Numbered from the stretch's first letter, positions 49,263 through 58,334 are shown. The stretch is 64,000 bases of DNA from an uncultured Dorea sp. (GCA_910584575.1 CAJUBG010000008.1:19942-83941); one strand, 5' to 3'. The notes: a model not told the origin generated them from the sequence alone. Numbers and translations are program-made.

Positions 49263-52200
49263 ATGTATCTAAAAAGTATTGAAGTGCAGGGCTTTAAGTC
49301 ATTTGCACATAAGATTAAATTCGACTTCCATAACGGAATCACGGGAATCGTGGGGCCGAACGGGAGTGGAAAGAGCAATGTTGCGGACGCTGTGCGGTGG
49401 GTCTTAGGCGAGCAGAGGGTCAAGCAGCTTCGGGGCGGCACTATGCAGGACGTCATCTTTTCGGGGACGGAGAACAGAAAGCCCTTAAGTTATGCGTCGG
49501 TTGCCATTACGCTGGATAATTCGGATCACCAGCTTTCCATTGATTTTCAGGAGGTGACGGTGACGAGGAAGCTGTACCGTTCTGGGGAGAGTGAATACCT
49601 GATTAACGGGAGTGCATGCCGGCTTAAGGATGTGAATGAGCTGTTCTATGATACGGGTATCGGGAAAGAGGGGTATTCCATCATCGGCCAGGGGCAGATT
49701 GACAGGATCTTAAGCGGTAAGCCGGAGGAACGGCGCGAGCTGTTTGACGAGGCGGCGGGGATTGTGAAGTTTAAGCGGCGCAAGAATATGTCTGTGAAGA
49801 AGTTAGAGGAGGAGCGTCAGAACCTTCTGAGGGTCAACGACATTCTGGCTGAGCTTGAGAAGCAGGTGGGTCCCCTTGAACGCCAAGCGGAGACTGCCAG
49901 AGAGTATCTGAAGAAGAAGGATGAGCTTAAGACTTACGATATCAATATGTTTCTGCTTGAGACTGAGCGCCTTGATGAGCAGGTAAATGAGATTACCGGC
50001 AAACTGGACCTTGCCAGGGCTGAGCTTTCAGAGGCCAGCCAAAGCTATGACGACATGAAGACAGAGTACGAGATGGTGGAGGAGGCGGTTGACGGAATTG
50101 ACGCGTCCATTGAGAAGGCAAAGGGGCAGCTTAACGAGACGAATCTGCTGAAGCAGCAGTTGGAGAACCAGATTGAGCTTTTGAAAGAGCAGATTAACAG
50201 TATGCATATGAATGACGCCCATTATGACCAGCGTGCCAGCACGATTGCTTCTGAGGTCGGGATGCGCGAAGGCCAACTTCGGGAATTGAAGCATGAGGAG
50301 GAGGAGTTAAAACGGCAGCTTGACGAGCAGACCAGGCTTGAGAACCAGGCAAAGGCGGAACTGATTGAGGTGCAGTCGCGGATTGCCGCTGTCACAGCAG
50401 CTTCGGAGAAGCACAAGGAGGAGATCATAGAGCTTCTGAATAATCGGGCGTCTACAAAGGCGAAGATTCAGAAGTATGATACCATGCTAGAGCAGATTCA
50501 GGTTCAAAGAGCAGGGATGAACCGCCAAATGCTTGAGGCCCGTGAAGAAGAAGAAGTTCAGGGCAGGAAACTCCTGGAATATCAGGGCGAGCTTCAGGAG
50601 ATTTCCGGAAAGATTACCGGCTTGTCTGAAGAAAACAGCCAGTATGAGGAGAAGATCGCCAGTCTGCAGGAGAAGCTGGCAAAGCAGACTGAGCAGTTTA
50701 GGATTGGACAGACGGCGTACCACCGGGAGGAATCAAGGCTTGAGTCTTTGAAGAATCTGACAGAGAGATATGACGGATATGGCAACAGTATCCGGAAGGT
50801 CATGGATTTGCGAAGCCGTGAGAGGGGAATCCTTGGGGTGGTTGCAGATTTGATTAAGGTGGACAAGGACTATGAGATTGCCATTGAGACGGCCCTGGGA
50901 GGGAGTATCCAGAATATTGTGACTTCGGATGATGAGACGGCGAAACGGATGATTGGCTTTTTGAAGAAGAACCGGTTTGGACGGGCGACCTTTCTTCCCC
51001 TTACGAATATCCGTTCTTATGCGGGAAGCATTAAGGCGGAGGTTTTAAACGAGCCGGGAGTAGTGGGAACTGCTAATTCTCTGGTTAATACAGAGGAAAA
51101 ATACCGGACGCTGGCGGATAATCTTCTGGGAAGAACGCTGGTGGTCGCACATATTGACCAGGGGCTTGCTATTGCGAAGAAGTATAAGCAGTCTATCCGG
51201 ATTGTCACCCTTGAGGGCGAGCTTATTAATCCAGGCGGCTCTATGACGGGAGGAGCTTTTAAGAATTCCAGTAATCTGCTGAGCAGAAGGCGCGAGATGG
51301 AGGAATTTGAGCGTACAGTTAAGCAGCTAAAGCGCGAGATGGACGAGGTTTTGGCATCCTCGGAGTTGCTTAGGAAGGAACGGGCCGGTTATTATGAGAA
51401 GATGGATGAGATTAACGCAAAGCTTCAGAAAGCCTATGTCATCCAGAATACGGCCAAGATGAATGCAGACCAGGCGGAGGCGAATATTAAAAATGCCAGA
51501 GAGCTTGCCGAGAATCTGGGCGCGCAGGCCAAGAAGCTGGATGACCAGATTACGGATATTATGGATAATCAAGATTCTATCAATGTTGAACTGGATACTT
51601 CTAAGAGACTTGAGCAGGAGTTGACAGAGCAGATTGAGCATGAACAGAAGCTCCTGGATGCAGACCATGAGGAAGAAGCGGGGAAGGTGAAGAGCACAGA
51701 GGAGATTCACCTGGAATACGCAAGTTTAGAGCAGAAGTTTACCTTTGTTGACGAGAATGAAAACCGTATTCGCGAGGAGATTGGGAAGTTTCAGGACGAG
51801 CTTAAGGAATTGGAGAGAAGTAAGGGAGGCACCTCTAGGGAGATTGAGGAGAAGGAGAAGCAGATCAGTGAACTTAGAGACACCATTGAGAACTCTGGGG
51901 AATTGTTTGTGGAGATTCAGGCAGAGATAGAGCGTTTTAAGAAGGAAAGGGAGGAACTGAACCAGAAGCACAAGGATTTCCTTAAGAAGCGGGAGGATTT
52001 GTCAAAGCATATGGGGGATCTGGACAAGGAGATTTTCCGTCTTGAGAGCCAGAAGGAGAATTTTGAGTCTGCCTCAGAAAAGCAGATTAACTATATGTGG
52101 GAGGAATATGAGATTACCTACATTCGCGCAAAGGAGATGCGGGATGCCAATCTTACGGATTTGGCGAAGATGAAGAAGCGGATCCAGGAGTTAAAGGGAG

Positions 52201-52823
52201 AGATTCGGGGACTTGGCAATGTGAATGTCAATGCCATTGAAGAATTTAAGAGTGTTTCTGAGAGGTACGAGTTTTTAAAAGCACAGCATGATGATCTGGT
52301 GGAGGCAGAGGCGACTCTGGAGCAGATTATCGAGGAGTTGGATGCAGCGATGCGAAAGCAGTTCCGTGAGCAGTTTGCCCGAATTGCCAGTGAATTTGAC
52401 CAGGTGTTTAAAGAGCTGTTCGGCGGGGGCAAGGGTACGCTGGAATTGATGGAGGATGAAGATATTCTGGAGGCAGGCGTCCGGATTATCGCGCAGCCGC
52501 CGGGAAAGAAGCTTCAGAATATGATGCAGCTTTCCGGAGGTGAGAAGGCGCTGACGGCCATTTCTCTTTTGTTTGCCATTCAGAATTTAAAACCCTCCCC
52601 GTTCTGTCTGTTGGACGAGATTGAGGCGGCGTTGGATGATAATAATGTGGTCAGGTTTGCGGGCTATCTTCATAAGCTGACCAAGAGCACCCAGTTTATT
52701 GTGATTACCCACAGGAGGGGGACGATGACGGCGGCGGACAGGCTGTACGGGATTACCATGCAGGAGAAGGGAATCTCTACGCTGGTGTCGGTGAGCCTCT
52801 TGGAGGACGAGCTGGATGCATAA
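49263..52823 (+). CDS. smc: Chromosome segregation protein SMC
   Basis: 1186 residues, full length. N-terminal Walker A GPNGSGKSNVADAV (residues about 32-45), long coiled coils (about 165-495 and 675-1020), a hinge around 510-660 (IETALGGSIQNIVTSDD ... GGSMTGG), and the C-terminal signature MQLSGGEKALTAISLLFA with Walker B SPFCLLDEIEAALDD. It forms the core ATPase of the SMC-ScpAB complex that compacts and separates the chromosome. It lies between rnc and ftsY as in most Firmicutes. Confidence 0.98.
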   Translation: MYLKSIEVQGFKSFAHKIKFDFHNGITGIVGPNGSGKSNVADAVRWVLGEQRVKQLRGGTMQDVIFSGTENRKPLSYASVAITLDNSDHQLSIDFQEVTVTRKLYRSGESEYLINGSACRLKDVNELFYDTGIGKEGYSIIGQGQIDRILSGKPEERRELFDEAAGIVKFKRRKNMSVKKLEEERQNLLRVNDILAELEKQVGPLERQAETAREYLKKKDELKTYDINMFLLETERLDEQVNEITGKLDLARAELSEASQSYDDMKTEYEMVEEAVDGIDASIEKAKGQLNETNLLKQQLENQIELLKEQINSMHMNDAHYDQRASTIASEVGMREGQLRELKHEEEELKRQLDEQTRLENQAKAELIEVQSRIAAVTAASEKHKEEIIELLNNRASTKAKIQKYDTMLEQIQVQRAGMNRQMLEAREEEEVQGRKLLEYQGELQEISGKITGLSEENSQYEEKIASLQEKLAKQTEQFRIGQTAYHREESRLESLKNLTERYDGYGNSIRKVMDLRSRERGILGVVADLIKVDKDYEIAIETALGGSIQNIVTSDDETAKRMIGFLKKNRFGRATFLPLTNIRSYAGSIKAEVLNEPGVVGTANSLVNTEEKYRTLADNLLGRTLVVAHIDQGLAIAKKYKQSIRIVTLEGELINPGGSMTGGAFKNSSNLLSRRREMEEFERTVKQLKREMDEVLASSELLRKERAGYYEKMDEINAKLQKAYVIQNTAKMNADQAEANIKNARELAENLGAQAKKLDDQITDIMDNQDSINVELDTSKRLEQELTEQIEHEQKLLDADHEEEAGKVKSTEEIHLEYASLEQKFTFVDENENRIREEIGKFQDELKELERSKGGTSREIEEKEKQISELRDTIENSGELFVEIQAEIERFKKEREELNQKHKDFLKKREDLSKHMGDLDKEIFRLESQKENFESASEKQINYMWEEYEITYIRAKEMRDANLTDLAKMKKRIQELKGEIRGLGNVNVNAIEEFKSVSERYEFLKAQHDDLVEAEATLEQIIEELDAAMRKQFREQFARIASEFDQVFKELFGGGKGTLELMEDEDILEAGVRIIAQPPGKKLQNMMQLSGGEKALTAISLLFAIQNLKPSPFCLLDEIEAALDDNNVVRFAGYLHKLTKSTQFIVITHRRGTMTAADRLYGITMQEKGISTLVSVSLLEDELDA

Positions 52824-52855
52824 AGTTGATGATAGAGTGGATAAGGAGGCAATCG

Positions 52856-53809
52856 ATGGCTGAGGAGAAGGTTGGTTTTTTTAAGCGTCTGGTTCAGGGG
52901 CTTGGGAAGACGAGAGATAATATTGTGTCCGGAATGGACAGTATTTTTAACGGTTTTTCTCATATTGACGATGATTTTTATGAGGAGTTGGAGGAAGTCC
53001 TGATTATGGGCGACCTGGGAGTGCAGGCGACTTATGATATCCTGGAGGATCTGAAAGGGAAGGTGAAGGCGCAGCATATTAAGGAGCCAATGCAGTGCAG
53101 AGAGCTTTTGATCGAGAGTATCAAGGAGCAGATGGACGTAGGCGAGACGGCCTATGAATTCGAGGAAAAGACGTCGGTGGTTCTGGTAATCGGGGTAAAC
53201 GGCGTTGGAAAGACGACTACCATTGGGAAGCTTGCAGGGAAGCTCAAGGCCCAGAATAAAAAGGTGGTGCTTGCAGCGGCGGATACCTTTCGGGCGGCGG
53301 CAGGCGAGCAGCTTAAGGAGTGGGCAAACCGCGCCCAGGCAGACTTAATCGGCGGACAGGAGGGCTCGGATCCGGCTTCCGTGGTCTACGACGCGGTGGC
53401 TTCTGCCAAGGCAAGGCATGCGGACGTGCTCTTGTGCGATACGGCAGGCAGGCTTCATAATAAAAAGAACCTGATGGAAGAATTAAAGAAGATGAACCGG
53501 ATTATTGACAGAGAGTTTCCGGAAGCCTTTCGGGAGACTTTGGTGGTATTAGATGCGACTACGGGTCAGAATGCATTGCAGCAGGCCAAGGAGTTTAACG
53601 AGGTTGCGGATATTACGGGAATTGTGCTGACGAAGATGGACGGGACGGCGAAGGGCGGCATTGCCGTGGCAATCCATGCTGAGCTTGGGATTCCTGTAAA
53701 ATATATCGGCGTCGGGGAGTCCATCGACGATTTGCAGAAGTTTGATGCGGATACGTTCGTTCGGGCGTTGTTTACGTCTGGGGACGGGGAAGAAGGAGAG
53801 AATTCTTAA
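52856..53809 (+). CDS. ftsY: Signal recognition particle receptor FtsY
   Basis: 317 residues. A short N domain (FFKRLVQGLGKTRDNIVSGMDSIF) precedes the SRP GTPase: G1 GVNGVGKTTTIGKLA, AADTFRAAAGEQL, LCDTAGRLHNKKNLMEEL (G3), TKMDGTAKGG (G4) and GVGESIDDLQKFDADTFV at the end. The long acidic A domain of some Gram-negative FtsY proteins is absent. ATG 52856 follows AAGGAGG; in-frame earlier starts are less likely. Confidence 0.97.
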   Translation: MAEEKVGFFKRLVQGLGKTRDNIVSGMDSIFNGFSHIDDDFYEELEEVLIMGDLGVQATYDILEDLKGKVKAQHIKEPMQCRELLIESIKEQMDVGETAYEFEEKTSVVLVIGVNGVGKTTTIGKLAGKLKAQNKKVVLAAADTFRAAAGEQLKEWANRAQADLIGGQEGSDPASVVYDAVASAKARHADVLLCDTAGRLHNKKNLMEELKKMNRIIDREFPEAFRETLVVLDATTGQNALQQAKEFNEVADITGIVLTKMDGTAKGGIAVAIHAELGIPVKYIGVGESIDDLQKFDADTFVRALFTSGDGEEGENS

Positions 53810-53838
53810 GTTTGACTTTTAAGTAGGAGGAAGAAAAT

Positions 53839-55053
53839 ATGTTTACGCTTGAAAAATTTGAGCAGGCCAGCGAGCTTGTAAAGAAAGTCACGAATCCCAC
53901 GAAATTAGTGTACAGTGAATATCTGAGCCAGGAGACGGGCGGCAGGATTTATCTGAAGCCGGAGAATATGCAGGAGACGGGCGCTTATAAGGTGCGGGGC
54001 GCTTATTATAAGATTAGTACCATGAGTGAGGAGGCGCGTGCCAAGGGGCTGATTACCGCATCAGCAGGGAACCATGCCCAGGGCGTTGCTTATGCGGCGC
54101 AGAAGTTTGGCTGTAAGGTGATTATTGTCATGCCTACGGTTACGCCGCTGATTAAGGTGAACCGTACAAAGAATTATGGCGCGGAGGTGATTCTCTATGG
54201 GGATGTCTATGACGATGCCTGTGAGTATGCGGTTAAGCTGGCGGAAGAAAAGGGATATACCTTTGTCCATCCCTTCGACGATCCGGATATTGCTACCGGA
54301 CAAGGCACCATTGCCATGGAGATCGTCCAGGAATTGCCTACTGTTGACTATATTCTTGCGCCTGTGGGCGGGGGCGGACTGATTACGGGGGTTTCTACCC
54401 TTGCTAAGATGCTGAATCCGAAGATTCAGGTCATCGGAGTAGAGCCTTCCCAGGCGGCGAGTATGACAACGGCTCTTGCCTCAGGGGAGCCGGTTACCCT
54501 TGACAGCGCCAATACCATTGCGGACGGTACTGCGGTTAAGCGGGTGGGCGAGAAGATTTTCCCTTATGCTCAGGAGAATATTGACCGGATGCTGACGGTG
54601 GAGGATGACGAGCTGATCGGCGCGTTCCTTGACTTGGTGGAGAATCATAAGATGGTGGTGGAGAATTCAGGGCTTTTGACGGTTGCGGCGTTAAAGCAGC
54701 TTGACCTGAAGGGAAAGAAGGCTGTGGCGATTTTAAGCGGCGGTAATATGGATGTAATTACCATGTCGTCGATTGTACAGCATGGTTTGATTCAGCGTGA
54801 CAGAATCTTCTCTGTGTCTGTGCTGCTGCCGGATAAGCCGGGCGAGCTTGTGAGGGTTGCGGCTACCATTGCGGATGCTCAGGGGAATGTAATTAAGCTT
54901 GAGCATAATCAGTTTGTAAGCACGAACCGGAATGCGGCTGTGGAGCTTCGTATTACGATGGAGGCGTTCGGTACTGAACATAAGAATGAGATTATGAAGG
55001 CTTTGGAGGATGAGGGCTTTCGACCAAGGGAGATTGGGGCGAAGCTGTATTAA
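53839..55053 (+). CDS. ilvA: Threonine ammonia-lyase with ACT-like domain
   Basis: 404 residues. The PLP lysine is in MQETGAYKVRGAYYKI, the phosphate loop is VGGGGLITGVST, with SAGNHAQGVAYAA and the C-terminal SGGN (ILSGGNMDVITM). Residues from about 325 form a single ACT-like regulatory domain (FSVSVLLPDKPGELVRVAATIADA ... VELRITMEAF). It deaminates threonine to 2-oxobutanoate. The single ACT domain matches the group of medium-length enzymes common in Clostridia, used in catabolism or isoleucine synthesis. RBS AGGAGGAAG. Confidence 0.93.
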   Translation: MFTLEKFEQASELVKKVTNPTKLVYSEYLSQETGGRIYLKPENMQETGAYKVRGAYYKISTMSEEARAKGLITASAGNHAQGVAYAAQKFGCKVIIVMPTVTPLIKVNRTKNYGAEVILYGDVYDDACEYAVKLAEEKGYTFVHPFDDPDIATGQGTIAMEIVQELPTVDYILAPVGGGGLITGVSTLAKMLNPKIQVIGVEPSQAASMTTALASGEPVTLDSANTIADGTAVKRVGEKIFPYAQENIDRMLTVEDDELIGAFLDLVENHKMVVENSGLLTVAALKQLDLKGKKAVAILSGGNMDVITMSSIVQHGLIQRDRIFSVSVLLPDKPGELVRVAATIADAQGNVIKLEHNQFVSTNRNAAVELRITMEAFGTEHKNEIMKALEDEGFRPREIGAKLY

Positions 55054-55078
55054 ATCTGGTGTATTATAGATTGTTTGG

Positions 55079-55110
55079 CCGGAGGGCGTCGGTTAGTGTA
55101 TGCCCTCCGG
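55079..55110 (+). terminator. Terminator after ilvA
   Basis: Arms CCGGAGGGC/GCCCTCCGG with a 14-base loop, followed by TGGCAATTTT. It lies between convergent genes. Confidence 0.75.
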
Positions 55111-55134
55111 TGGCAATTTTGTGAAAACGCTTGC

Positions 55135-55893
55135 TTAATATTGCATACCATTTATTTTACAGTGGATTTTATTCTCGATAGCTATCTTGATATAGAAATG
55201 TGAATTTATGTGATCTATGAGTAGATTGCTGTTATTTCGTTCACATGAATATAGAATAGATTTTTTCTGTTCGTAGTCGTATGAATATTCTTTTTTACTT
55301 TTCAATTTAGAATTTGAATCAAAGGAGAAAATATAGCGTATTAATTCAACATCTTGTCCAGGCATATATTTCTCTTTCCCTTGAACAGTTCCTCCGCTTT
55401 CATCAATCCAGGTGCAAATACAATATTTTTCGATATTGATATCTTTATTGACAGGAATTCTTGTATGAAAAACCCATCCAAGCATATAACCAGCCATAAT
55501 GTCAGTCAGCAGTACATCCACGTTGTTAAGTTTTGTTTTGCTGAAAATGGGCTGGTAGTGAATGGCGAGAGGACCTTTATTCCGCCAGAATAAATCGGTG
55601 CTCTTTTGAAAATTTAGAGCCTTTTTATACATTTTAGAGGTTGTGGATATATGGTTAGGGACGATGGAGGTGTGAATGGAATTCCTGTTGATGATGTCAT
55701 TGAATAAGGTTCTGGGATTGTTATATCCATGAGATTTGTAGGTATTTTTAGGTATTCCCATCAAATGTGGAAAATTGGATTTTTCTCCGATTAGAATAAA
55801 ACTTTTTCCATTATAGGTGATAAGCAGATAGAAAGTCTGTAAATAATTATGTCGAAAAAAATCGGCACATTGTTGTATCTCTGTGATATTCAT
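55135..55893 (-). CDS. AT-rich orphan protein, possibly PBECR4-type nuclease-like
   Basis: 252 residues, visibly AT-rich compared with neighbours, on the opposite strand to surrounding genes. An N-terminal helix (IQQCADFFRHNYLQTFYLL) is followed by a beta-rich stretch with SNFPHLMGIPKN and TLFNDIINRNSIHTSIV, then IMAGYMLGWVFH and a Lys/Asn/Tyr-rich C-terminal half. The FPHLMGI motif and element order recall the PBECR4 domain, a predicted RNase-fold family of phage and mobile-element proteins, but I am not certain. RBS AAGGAG on the minus strand. It has its own promoter and a long structured leader (55919-56031). It is probably acquired by transfer. Confidence 0.6.
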   Translation of the reverse strand: MNITEIQQCADFFRHNYLQTFYLLITYNGKSFILIGEKSNFPHLMGIPKNTYKSHGYNNPRTLFNDIINRNSIHTSIVPNHISTTSKMYKKALNFQKSTDLFWRNKGPLAIHYQPIFSKTKLNNVDVLLTDIMAGYMLGWVFHTRIPVNKDINIEKYCICTWIDESGGTVQGKEKYMPGQDVELIRYIFSFDSNSKLKSKKEYSYDYEQKKSILYSCERNNSNLLIDHINSHFYIKIAIENKIHCKINGMQY

Positions 55894-55918
55894 AAATACT
55901 CCTTATATTATAAGTAGA

Positions 55919-56031
55919 ACAGAGCTCTTGGAAAACCAAGAACTCTGTCATCGGCAGTCGTTCACGATTATTTTTTTAACAGGGGAGTGCCCGGATCAGC
56001 CGATATGATTCCCTCAGCAAGTGAGCCTGTT
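55919..56031 (-). ncRNA. Structured RNA candidate: three-way junction, pseudoknot and hairpin in the leader of the orphan gene
   Basis: Positions 55978-56031 fold into a tight three-way junction: AACAGG with CCTGTT as the closing stem, an arm with GGA/TCC and GATCA/TGATT, and an arm CTCA-GCAAG-TGAG, with almost no unpaired bases at the junction. The loop GCCGAT (55999-56004) is complementary to ATCGGC (55950-55955), which would make a 6-bp pseudoknot. A 13-bp hairpin ACAGAGCTCTTGG/CCAAGAACTCTGT (55919-55948) follows in the minus-strand direction, just before the orphan gene ribosome site. The fold is possible on either strand; the promoter at 56051-56078 favours minus. It matches no riboswitch I know. 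Confidence 0.55.
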
Positions 56032-56050
56032 ATTTTATTTCTTGCTATTT

Positions 56051-56078
56051 ATTATAACCTAAATTACAAAATAATCAA
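56051..56078 (-). promoter_or_regulatory. Promoter of the structured leader and orphan gene
   Basis: Minus strand TTGATT (56078-56073), 16-base spacer, TATAAT (56056-56051). Transcription would start near 56044 and give a leader of about 150 bases. Confidence 0.6.
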
Positions 56079-56113
56079 TAGGCAAAATATCCAAAAATCT
56101 GGAAATATTTCTC

Positions 56114-56148
56114 TTGACAAAAAATGTATAATTGTATACAATGATACA
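56114..56148 (+). promoter_or_regulatory. Promoter with overlapping GntR-type operator
   Basis: TTGACA (56114-56119), 17-base spacer, TACAAT (56137-56142). A 24-base palindrome at 56125-56148 matches its reverse complement at 22 positions; its core ATTGTATACAAT (56131-56142) is perfect. This is the kind of site bound by FadR/FCD-type GntR proteins, and it covers the -10 box, so the GntR protein encoded at 57647-58333 probably represses its own operon here. Confidence 0.8.
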
Positions 56149-56200
56149 CGTTAATAGATTAGGCTAAATGACAAGATATGACACGAAGGAGAGGACATCT

Positions 56201-57604
56201 ATGGAAAACAGGAAAGTATACCTAGACAAACACAGCAATCTTTTGCAGTTGGAGGAGCATATGTATCCCCTGGTGGATGTTAAGAAGCCCAACGTATTTA
56301 GGAATCTGTTTCGTTATGACGAGATTCCAAAGATTGCGTTTAATGACCGTATCGTGCCCCACAGTATGCCGGATGATATCTGGATTACGGATACCACGTT
56401 TCGGGACGGCCAGCAGTCGAGAGCGCCTTACAGCACAGAGCAGATTGTGAAGCTCTATGAGTATTTCCACAGGCTTGGTGGGCCAAAGGGGAAGCTTCGC
56501 CAGTGCGAATTCTTCCTATATAGTAAGAAGGATCGGGATGCGGTATATCAGTGTATGGAGAAGGGGTATGAATTTCCTGAGGTCACCAGTTGGATCCGTG
56601 CCAGTAAGAAGGATTTTGAACTGGTAAAAGAGATTGGGATGAAGGAGACTGGCATCCTGGTTAGCTGCTCAGACTATCATATCTTTTATAAATTAAAGAT
56701 GACGAGACGGGAATGTATGGAGCATTATCTGTCAGTGGTCCGTGAGTGCCTGGAGACAGGAGTGAGCCCCAGATGCCATCTGGAGGATATTACAAGGTCG
56801 GATATCTACGGTTTTGTGATTCCCTTCTGTCTGGAATTAATGAAGCTTAAGGAGGAATACCAGATTCCGGTGAAGGTCCGTGTCTGCGATACCATGGGAT
56901 ACGGGGTAAATTATCCGGGGGCTGTGATACCAAGGTCGGTTCCGGGGATTATATACGGAATCCGCGTCCATGCAGGAGTTCCCAGTGAACTGATTGAGTT
57001 CCATGGCCACAATGATTTCTATAAGGCGGTCAGCAATTCTACGACGGCATGGCTCTACGGTGCAAGCGGGGTGAACTGCTCTCTGTTCGGAATTGGCGAG
57101 CGTACAGGCAATACGCCCCTTGAGGCCATGGTGTTTGAGTACGCGCAGCTTCGGGGAACGTTAGACGGTATGGATACCACTGTGATTACGGAACTGGCAG
57201 AGTATTATGAGAAGGAGATTGGATACAGGGTGCCCTCAAGGACACCGTTTGTGGGAAGGAATTTTAACGTGACAAGGGCAGGAATCCATGCGGACGGGCT
57301 GCTTAAGAATGAAGAAATTTATAATGTATTTGATACAGATAAGTTCCTAAACCGCCCGCCCCTTGTGGCCGTGTCCAATACGTCCGGACTTGCGGGGATT
57401 GCCCATTGGATTAATACCTATTTCCACTTGCCGGAGGATAAGCAGGTGGATAAGAATACAGAGCTGGTCGCCATGGTGAAGGCTTGGGTAGACAAGGAGT
57501 ATGAGGAGGGACGGGTGACGGTTCTGACAGACGATGAGCTGCTTTATGTGATTGAGGACGCAAGAAAGCAGTTAGGATGTAGTCTAATGCCTGACGAGGC
57601 GTAA
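56201..57604 (+). CDS. Probable Re-type citrate synthase (isopropylmalate/homocitrate synthase family)
   Basis: 467 residues. The DRE-TIM motif is WITDTTFRDGQQSRAPYS; metal-binding His residues are in LIEFHGHNDFYKAVSN, with GVNCSLFGIGERTGNTPLEA and NVTRAGIHADGLLKNEEIYN, all typical of the homocitrate/isopropylmalate synthase family. The long N-terminus (YLDKHSNLLQLEEHMYPL) and the neighbour isocitrate dehydrogenase fit the anaerobic Re-citrate synthase known from Clostridium kluyveri, which feeds glutamate synthesis. A homocitrate or other acyl-lyase role is the alternative. ATG 56201 follows AAGGAGAGG; an upstream in-frame ATG at 56168 is less likely. Confidence 0.8.
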   Translation: MENRKVYLDKHSNLLQLEEHMYPLVDVKKPNVFRNLFRYDEIPKIAFNDRIVPHSMPDDIWITDTTFRDGQQSRAPYSTEQIVKLYEYFHRLGGPKGKLRQCEFFLYSKKDRDAVYQCMEKGYEFPEVTSWIRASKKDFELVKEIGMKETGILVSCSDYHIFYKLKMTRRECMEHYLSVVRECLETGVSPRCHLEDITRSDIYGFVIPFCLELMKLKEEYQIPVKVRVCDTMGYGVNYPGAVIPRSVPGIIYGIRVHAGVPSELIEFHGHNDFYKAVSNSTTAWLYGASGVNCSLFGIGERTGNTPLEAMVFEYAQLRGTLDGMDTTVITELAEYYEKEIGYRVPSRTPFVGRNFNVTRAGIHADGLLKNEEIYNVFDTDKFLNRPPLVAVSNTSGLAGIAHWINTYFHLPEDKQVDKNTELVAMVKAWVDKEYEEGRVTVLTDDELLYVIEDARKQLGCSLMPDEA

Positions 57605-57646
57605 AATTTCATTTAGCAAGAAATAGGAGAGAAGGAAGAACAAAGG

Positions 57647-58333
57647 ATGGAAGAATATCAAGACCATTCATTGAGGGGCAGGGTGTTCCGCAGGCTACGG
57701 GAGGACATCCTGTCCGGAGTCTATCAGGAGGGGGATGAACTGCGGGAGATTACCATCGGAGAGGAGTTGGGAGTAAGCAGGACTCCGGTGAGGGAGGCGC
57801 TCAGGCAGTTGGAGTTAGAGGGGCTGGTGACGATTATTCCCAATAAAGGCGCTTATGTGACCGGTATTTCCCGCAAGGATGTGGCAGATATATATCAGAT
57901 TCGTTCCATGTTGGAGGGAATGTGCGCAAGGTGGGCGACTGAGCATATTACGGAGAAGCAGATTGAGGAGCTTGAGGAGGTATTGCTTTTGTCGGAATTC
58001 CATTTGCGTAAGAAGAATGAGGGGCAGGCTGAGCAGGTGACAGAGCTTGACGGGAAGTTCCATAAGATTTTGTACGAGGCTTCCAACAGCAGGATTCTTG
58101 AGCATGTGCTGTCGGATTTTCACAAATATGTCCAGATGGCCAGGGCTATGTCAGTGGGTGAAAAGGATCGGGCAAAGAAGTCTATCAATGAGCACAGGGA
58201 GATTCTGGAGGCCATTAAGAAGCATGACGGCGAGATGGCAGGGAAGCTTGCCAACCGGCACATTTTAAATGTGATGGAGAATCTGCATCTGGCAGAGCAG
58301 GAAATAAAAATAAAAAATCAGGAGGTATTTTAA
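57647..58333 (+). CDS. GntR-family (FCD subfamily) transcriptional regulator
   Basis: 228 residues. The winged helix at residues 8-75 reads LRGRVFRRLREDILSGVYQEG, GEELGVSRTPVREALRQLELEGLV; the FCD effector domain follows with DIYQIRSMLEGMCARWATEHI, DGKFHKILYEASNSRILEHVL and the metal/ligand histidines in INEHREILEAIKKHD. It lies between the citrate synthase and isocitrate dehydrogenase genes (1 base before icd), so it probably senses an organic acid of this pathway and acts at the palindrome 56125-56148. Confidence 0.92.
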   Translation: MEEYQDHSLRGRVFRRLREDILSGVYQEGDELREITIGEELGVSRTPVREALRQLELEGLVTIIPNKGAYVTGISRKDVADIYQIRSMLEGMCARWATEHITEKQIEELEEVLLLSEFHLRKKNEGQAEQVTELDGKFHKILYEASNSRILEHVLSDFHKYVQMARAMSVGEKDRAKKSINEHREILEAIKKHDGEMAGKLANRHILNVMENLHLAEQEIKIKNQEVF

Positions 58334-58334
58334 C

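Noticed and set aside
55919..56040. Reading the 3' structure as a plus-strand terminator or small RNA
   Set aside because: A T-rich stretch does follow on the plus strand, but no plus-strand promoter was seen while a good minus-strand promoter is present; kept only as an alternative.
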